Notes under the pieces: generated by a model
The model's input: only the letters and a program-made list of their open reading frames with translations
Database searches by the model: none
What the model was told of the DNA's origin: nothing
Source of the DNA: Pegoplata infirma
Lineage: Eukaryota > Arthropoda > Insecta > Diptera > Anthomyiidae
Reading direction: 5' to 3'
NCBI GenBank assembly: GCA_963921195.1
Contig: OY992537.1
Span: 209,625,736 to 209,689,735 of the forward strand
Length of the DNA: 64,000 nt
Translations under genes and position numbers: made by a program
Part shown: positions 59,136 to 64,000 of the stretch, one piece after another
Numbering within the stretch: the first letter of the stretch is position 1
Layout: each line of letters begins with the position of its first letter

Positions 59136-59460
59136 ATGACTCTCAAATAAAACACTTTTCAAGACTGCTTTTCAAAATGTCTAACATTTTATCTATTGAA
59201 AATAGCAAAAATACAATAAGAATAATAGATAGTTTGATGGTGGTTTTCATTGTTTATATGTAGTTATAATAACCTGGTTTCGTAGCCTCGATTTTTCTAT
59301 ATGCTGTTGCTATTATTAGTTTTGTTATGAAGTAGTTCTATAATGCATCCATTACTTGATTATTGTGTTTCACGAAAGTGTAACTGTCAAAGGAGGAGTG
59401 TTTAATATGAATTTATTTTGTGGTTGTACCCAGTGAAAATAAATTGTTTGCAAATAAACA
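59136..59460. other. Interval without a recognised feature
   Basis: Complex AT-rich DNA with no long frame or repeat that I can support. Confidence 0.4.
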
Positions 59461-59464
59461 GCAG

Positions 59465-60345
59465 GGATTGCTTTAAAGTTTTTTTTAGCAATTAAACATT
59501 TAATTGATATTAGAATTGATTTTAATTAAATTTTTTAATTGATTCAATTAATTTTTTTGTTGATTTTTGAACATTTGTTGCAAATAACTAACCTTTACTA
59601 GAAAAGGACAATTTTAATTTTTAATTAATTTAAATGTATTTTTAATTGAATTAATAAAATGTTTAATAGAAAACAACAAACAAGAATTAATTTTTGTGGA
59701 GTTGATTAAAACAAGATTTTAATTAAATTTTTTAAAACTTTAATTGAATTCATTAAATATTTAGTTAAATTGATTACATATCTAATTGAATTAATTTTTT
59801 AATTGATTTAATTATTTTTTTAATTAAAAAAAATAATTTTTTTATTGATTTTATTAATTATTTTATTTAATTCATTTTTTAGTTTAATTAATTTTTTAAA
59901 TAAATAAATTAATTAATTTTTTACTTGAATTAATAAAATTTTAAATTGAAAAAATATTTTTTTAAATTGATTTAAATAATTTTTTTATGAACTTTTTAAA
60001 TATCTTATGAAATATTTTAGTTTTTAATGGAAACAATTAAGTTATTAATTAAATTTTTTAAACTTTTGACTAAATTAATTAAATTTTTAATTGAATTAAT
60101 TAAATTTTTAATTAAATTGAATTAATTAAAATTTTAATTGAGTTTATTAACTGCATAAACTTTTGACTAAATTATTTAATTTTTTAATTAAATTAATTAA
60201 ATTTTTAATTGAATTAATTAAATTTTTAATTGAATCAATAAAATTTTTAATTGAACTAATTAAATTTTTAGTTGATTTAATTACAAATTTAATTGAATTA
60301 ATTAAAAATTTAATTGAATTAATTAAATGCTAAATTATGTTAAAA
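59465..60345. repeat. 'aattgaattaattaaatttttaa' degenerate tandem field
   Basis: Units of roughly 20-25 bp built on 'taattgaattaattaaattt'. Strong A/T palindromes ('aattaatt') make every unit self-complementary. No gene. Confidence 0.8.
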
Positions 60346-61300
60346 TTGCTTTAAAAGTTATTTTTTTTTTGATAACAACAATTTTATGAATCATCCGTTG
60401 TCAATTAATTTTTTAATTAGTAATATTAAAAAATAGTTGTCATTGATGGTCTTTTCTTTGCGCTGTCTTTAATTGAAAATTTGTTTTTGCTGGGTTGTTT
60501 CTACAATATTTTTTTTATATTCAAATGCACTTCAAAAGATTGAAAACGTGTGTATTTAGTGGAAAAAATATTGTAAGTACAATATTTTATTATTATTAAT
60601 AATATCTAATGACAGGCAGTAGTCGTTATATATTTTAACAAACATTGAGTGCCGTTTTATTTTTTTTTTTGCATTTTTTTTCAAGCAACTGCATTTGCGG
60701 TTCCGCCATCAAATATTTAGCACAAAACCTACAAATGTTTACTTTGAAATATTATTATGCAATTGTAGGCAAGTCTTACTTTTGTAAAAAAAAAATTACA
60801 AAAAACTAGTTTTTCCTCAATATAGGCTTACACGAGTTGTACAACATGCATTTGAATTTTGTATTAAGAAAATGTTGTTATTTGATAGCTAAAGCGGGCA
60901 TTAGAATTTCAAAACCTTTACAAAAAAAAAAAATCAACTTTGAGTACATAGTTACATTTTGAAAATGGGGGTTTTTATGCCAAGGCAAACCACCAGTTGG
61001 TTGAATTTTTGTTATGCGATTGTCAGTAATTTTAAACTTATTCACTGTTAAGAATTTTTTTTTAGATTTGTGTAATATTTTACATTACTTACCGCTAGCA
61101 TTGAATTTGTTTGATATTTCTTTTTTTTTTTCCAAAAAAATAGTATTTTTTTTTATTAATAAATAAATTAAAAAAAAAAATTATTAAATTTTTATTCTTT
61201 TTAAATCCAAAAAGAAATTTTTAACGGTATAAAAGTGTGAATGAAACAAGACTGCTTTTTTGTTTAAAAAAGGAGAGCACAAAAAAAATTTCAAATCAAA
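60346..61300. other. AT-rich interval without a recognised feature
   Basis: No open frame or repeat boundary is supported. Long A and T runs dominate (for example near 61100-61200). Confidence 0.4.
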
Positions 61301-61725
61301 CAAAAATAATCTCATTTAAAAAGTAAAACAGTGGCAAAAGTCAACAAAATTTGTGTTTTTCTAAATTTAAAAATATTCATTAACACTTTTAATATGGCGT
61401 GAGTAACAAACAACATTTTAAAAATGAAATGAAACAACATTGATTTGAAAATGATTTTATATTCAGATCAAAGTTGCACATAATCAAATTGAAATGGTGG
61501 TCATATTTAAACAAAAACAATCTCATTTAAAAAATAAAACAGTAACAAAAAACAACAAAATTTGTGTTTTTCTCAATTTGAAAATATTCTTTGTCACATT
61601 TTTAATATGGCTTGAGAAACAAACAACATTTTAAAAATGAAATGAAACAACATTGATTTGAAAATGTTTTTATGTTCAGATCAAATGTGCACATAATCAA
61701 ATTAAAATGGTAGTTATATTTAATT
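61300..61725. repeat. 211-bp tandem duplication, two copies
   Basis: 'ctcatttaaaaa' starts at 61311 and again at 61522. Both copies continue through 'caacaaaatttgtgtttttc', 'aacaaacaacattttaaaaa', 'gaaacaacattgatttgaaa' and 'gcacataatcaaatt'. Similarity is roughly 90% by eye. No coding content. Confidence 0.85.
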
Positions 61726-62062
61726 TAAAATTGACAATTATGAATTCAATTTTGTTATTACTTTTTTCCTAAAAATAATAAAATCTTATTCCTCCTTTTA
61801 CCTAACAAGTTTTAAACATGATTTGGTAATTGGATGCAATCAGACCAGAAAATCAAGCCGGTCGGCGCTGCTGACAGATTTTCACCTACTTTTATACATT
61901 GTTTATCCTCCTTTTACCCATCAAATTTACATTTTTTAACACGCCCTTCTCTTGAATGAGGGGAGGTTACTAATTGTGAAATTTTGTGATATTTAGTTAC
62001 AAAAAATACCAAATTTCGATTTGGTATTTCTGCCCCTTTAGAATTGAAATTTTCAAAAATCT

Positions 62063-62258
62063 TGTTATACCCTCCAACCACTATATGGGGTTATACTCAT
62101 TTTATCAGTCCGTGTATAACGCATCGAAATATCGGTCGATGACCCCATAAAGTACATATATTATATATTATATGTCCGTCTGTCTGTGGATGACACGATC
62201 ACAGTCCAAAATAAAAGAGCTAGACTCCTGAAGCTTTGGTGCAAAGCTTCAGGAGTCT
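62063..62258 (-). mobile_element. Truncated fly repeat, copy 4, ending in a fold-back hairpin
   Basis: Reverse orientation: 'gttataccctccaaccacta', 'cgcatcgaaatatcggtcga', 'accccataaagtacatatat', 'gtccgtctgtctgtggatga'. It breaks at 62222-62258, where the sequence turns back on itself in a perfect 17-bp stem (agactcctgaagctttg) with a 3-base loop. The 5' half of the family is missing. Confidence 0.75.
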
Positions 62259-62279
62259 TTTTTTTCTACAATCAGATAG

Positions 62280-62690
62280 AATCATGCAAATTTTTACCCC
62301 ATTAATATCGTTACTCTTTAAAGGTACTTTTTGAGAACTTTTTTTTGGAAGATCCTACATTTCAAATTACAAGTTCCTAACACCATTATTTCAGGAGATA
62401 AAAAAAAACAATAAAGTACTCTTTTTTATCCCCTTTTTGTCCAATTGGAATTTCCAAAAAATATTTTTTTCATAATAATTTTTCCGCCTAAGTATCCTAC
62501 ATTCAAAATTTCAAAGTTTCTAGGGCAAAATTTCATGAAATCATGAAATATAAAATGTACCAAAAGTACCTGTTTTAATCCCTTAGAATCGAAATTTCCA
62601 TAAAATTAGCCTTTTCCGAGAAGTGAATCTTCATTTCCAATTTCAAGTCTCTAGCTTCTTGTCTCTGATAGCACAGTGATACAAAGTCGA
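62280..62690 (-). mobile_element. Helitron fragment, reverse orientation, with ~3 satellite units
   Basis: Read on the minus strand, 'gaagctagagacttgaaatt' (ending near 62632) matches the first unit after the Helitron 5' end at 14441. It is followed by units with 'ggaaatttcgattctaaggg' and 'ctaagtatcctac'-type segments like the diverged 5' units of the 14350 array. No Helitron terminus was located here. Confidence 0.55.
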
Positions 62691-62745
62691 ACTTTCCGAA
62701 TCGGAATGAGATGAAACCAAAATCAAATGAAAGTTGACATTTTAC

Positions 62746-62905
62746 TAGGGCTTCTAATCGGGATTGGTTTTTCTGAATCCCGGGATTCGGGATTGAGAAA
62801 AAATTTTCGGGATCCCGATTTCGGGATCTTGTGATTTTCGGGATATATTGAATCCCGGGATTCACGCGATTTTTTGGAAATTTTTGGGATTTTTTCGGGA
62901 TTTTC
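62746..62905 (+). mobile_element. hAT-type 5' end (TAGGGCTTCTAATCGGG) with cccgggattcggg repeats
   Basis: Terminus TAGGGCTTCTAATCGGG, then repeated 'aatcccgggattcgggatt', 'ttcgggatcccgatttcggg' and 'tgaatcccgggattcacgcg'. It matches, inverted, the 3' end at 31925-32224. A related internal segment follows at 63425-63605, so the copy probably runs to there and is truncated or interrupted. The minus-strand frame 62575-62907 is produced by these repeats. Confidence 0.55.
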
Positions 62906-63425
62906 AAAAATTTTCAGTATTTTTTGTCACTTTTACAAATCCACGCATTCGTAAAGATTAGCAAAGTTTTGTTGATGTTGTGAACTTCAAAAAAAAAGTC
63001 GGGATTCCTCCTGTGAAGAATATCCGTATTCGCTTATCTTTCGTCGTGGCTTATCATTTTCTGCTTTTAGTGAGCGTGAGTTGAAAAAAAAATTAAATGA
63101 ATTTTCGAATTTTTGCTAAGTGATTTAATTTTTGCTAAAGCTTTCGTGATTTAATTTTTTTTTAGCAATGTTTTTATAGTAAAAAATGTGTTTGCGAGAG
63201 TGCTAGAGTAGAGTTTGCATGCCTCACGCGTGAGCGTAAGTGATAAGTGACTGATTTCATTACTGTTGCTCACGCAGGAGCGTGACTGAGTGTGAGTCAG
63301 AACCAACTCACGCCTTTAAAATATGTTTTAGTAAAACACAAAATAAAAAAAGTTTACAACATGAGTTAAGATGTGTCAAAAGCCATTAACGACCCTATGC
63401 TCCTTGTAAGAGTAAAGGAATAAAT
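62906..63425. other. Interval with 'gtgagcgtgagt' repeats
   Basis: 63200-63310 contains 'ctcacgcgtgagcgtaagtg' and 'gctcacgcaggagcgtgact', similar to 8080-8200 within the first hAT. It is probably part of a nested element. No gene. Confidence 0.4.
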
Positions 63426-63605
63426 ATAATAGCCCTTATGTCGAACCTTCACTAGTTTTTAGAATTCCTTTGCATTTCGCAAACTTTTCACCTTTAGGTA
63501 TAACAAAAACATGGTACCTGATAAAATTTTTGTCGATTTTTTTTTTATTCTGTTCCTTAAAATTCATATTTTATACAAATTATTTAAAAAAATCTAAAAA
63601 TAATA
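63425..63605. repeat. Diverged copy of 31925-32110
   Basis: 'tgtcgaaccttcactagttt', 'tttcgcaaacttttcacctt' and 'acatggtacctgataaaatt' match in order the segment beginning at 31940. This links the hAT fragments at the two places as one family. Confidence 0.6.
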
Positions 63606-63972
63606 AATATATTTTGAGGATGTTTATTCTGGCTCGAGGTCATTATTTTCTTTACTAATTAAAACCATGATATTCTCATAGCATAATTTTCAAGAAAATT
63701 ATTTTTGTTTTAAATTTGTGCACAAACGATTTGTCATTAGACTCGTTTGCTACTTTGTAGTAAATCGTTTCTATTTTTGCTAAATAATCTTGACAATGGA
63801 ATCTGACAAATTCCGAAACACGTGTCGATTAAGTCTTGCAAAAATTACCAACATAAATAAATTTAAAACAAAAAATAATTTTCTTGAAAATTATGCTATG
63901 AGAATATCATTGTTTTAATTAGTAAAGAAAATAATGACCTCGAGCCAGAATAAACATCCTCAAAATATAATA
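63606..63972. mobile_element. MITE with ~105-bp TIRs (tattttgaggatgtttattc)
   Basis: The left arm 63606-63715 and right arm 63862-63972 are nearly perfect inverted copies ('ttattctggctcgaggtcat', 'tttctttactaattaaaac', 'ttctcatagcataattttca'). The central ~145 bp is unique ('atttgtcattagactcgttt'). The site duplication may be TA or 'tata', but A/T-rich flanks make it uncertain. Confidence 0.8.
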
Positions 63973-64000
63973 TTTTAAAGGTCGAATAAAACAATTTTTA
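63973..64000 (+). mobile_element. Start of another Helitron 3'-region copy, cut by the window edge
   Basis: 'aatattttaaaggtcgaa' followed by 'acaattttta' matches 20719-20752, the sequence that precedes the Helitron 3' hairpin. The copy continues outside the window, where a hairpin and CTAG end would be expected. Confidence 0.45.

Overview
This is eukaryotic DNA, very AT-rich, and almost certainly from a fly (Diptera, probably a calyptrate or blowfly-like species). The reasons are a compact spliced housekeeping gene with 57-70 bp introns, many nested DNA transposons of insect type (hAT, Helitron, Tc1/mariner-like and Harbinger-like MITEs), the widespread fly repeat ending in a 'ggagggtataaa' tail, and long minisatellite arrays. 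It looks like repeat-dense intergenic or heterochromatin-like sequence. Only one intact protein gene is visible: a four-exon Maf/HAM1-type nucleoside triphosphate pyrophosphatase on the minus strand at 25263-26078.

Layout. 1-9500: degenerate tandem repeats (480-1330), a hAT end, a dispersed inverted repeat pair (2735-3306 and 7580-9475, the second split by a hAT insertion) and two copies of the fly 'ttcggc..gccgaa' repeat. 9660-14349: two elements with CCCGAGTAAAAA ends, the first carrying a nested hAT, then an AT-rich block with tRNA-like and pol III B-box repeats. 14350-20841: one Helitron, ends included, filled with a 137-bp satellite and carrying a nested TA-flanked MITE and a tRNA-derived SINE. 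21323-23114: a hAT with a nested fly repeat. 23310-24945: a 21-bp minisatellite with internal inversions. 25263-26078: the Maf gene. 26363-32224: nested MITEs, two decayed two-exon coding relics, a 2.8-kb TIR element split from its target by a Harbinger-like MITE, and minisatellites. 32494-32991: a possible promoter and first exon. 33345-35500: a very uniform 37-bp hairpin satellite.

The most striking object is 35673-49381: a 13.7-kb Foldback-like element with two ~5.7-kb inverted arms, perfect outer ends and a 9-bp target duplication. The arms are made of tandem repeats and enclose a ~1.07-kb loop. A 1.1-kb hAT inserted into one arm only. It sits in a 'ggtacttttt' low-complexity field (35505-35672 and 49382-52640) that also received a CCCGAGT-type element and a nested pair of MITEs. 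53450-58205 is a 22-bp 'atgttgctgtaacatttgtt' satellite broken by MITEs, and 58620-64000 holds further MITEs, truncated Helitron pieces, a fold-back hairpin and AT-rich tandem repeats.

The elements do not form a gene pathway. What the window shows is a layered insertion history: several empty sites can be reconstructed exactly, which gives relative ages. All element boundaries, target duplications and repeat periods were read by eye from the sequence; no database or alignment program was used.
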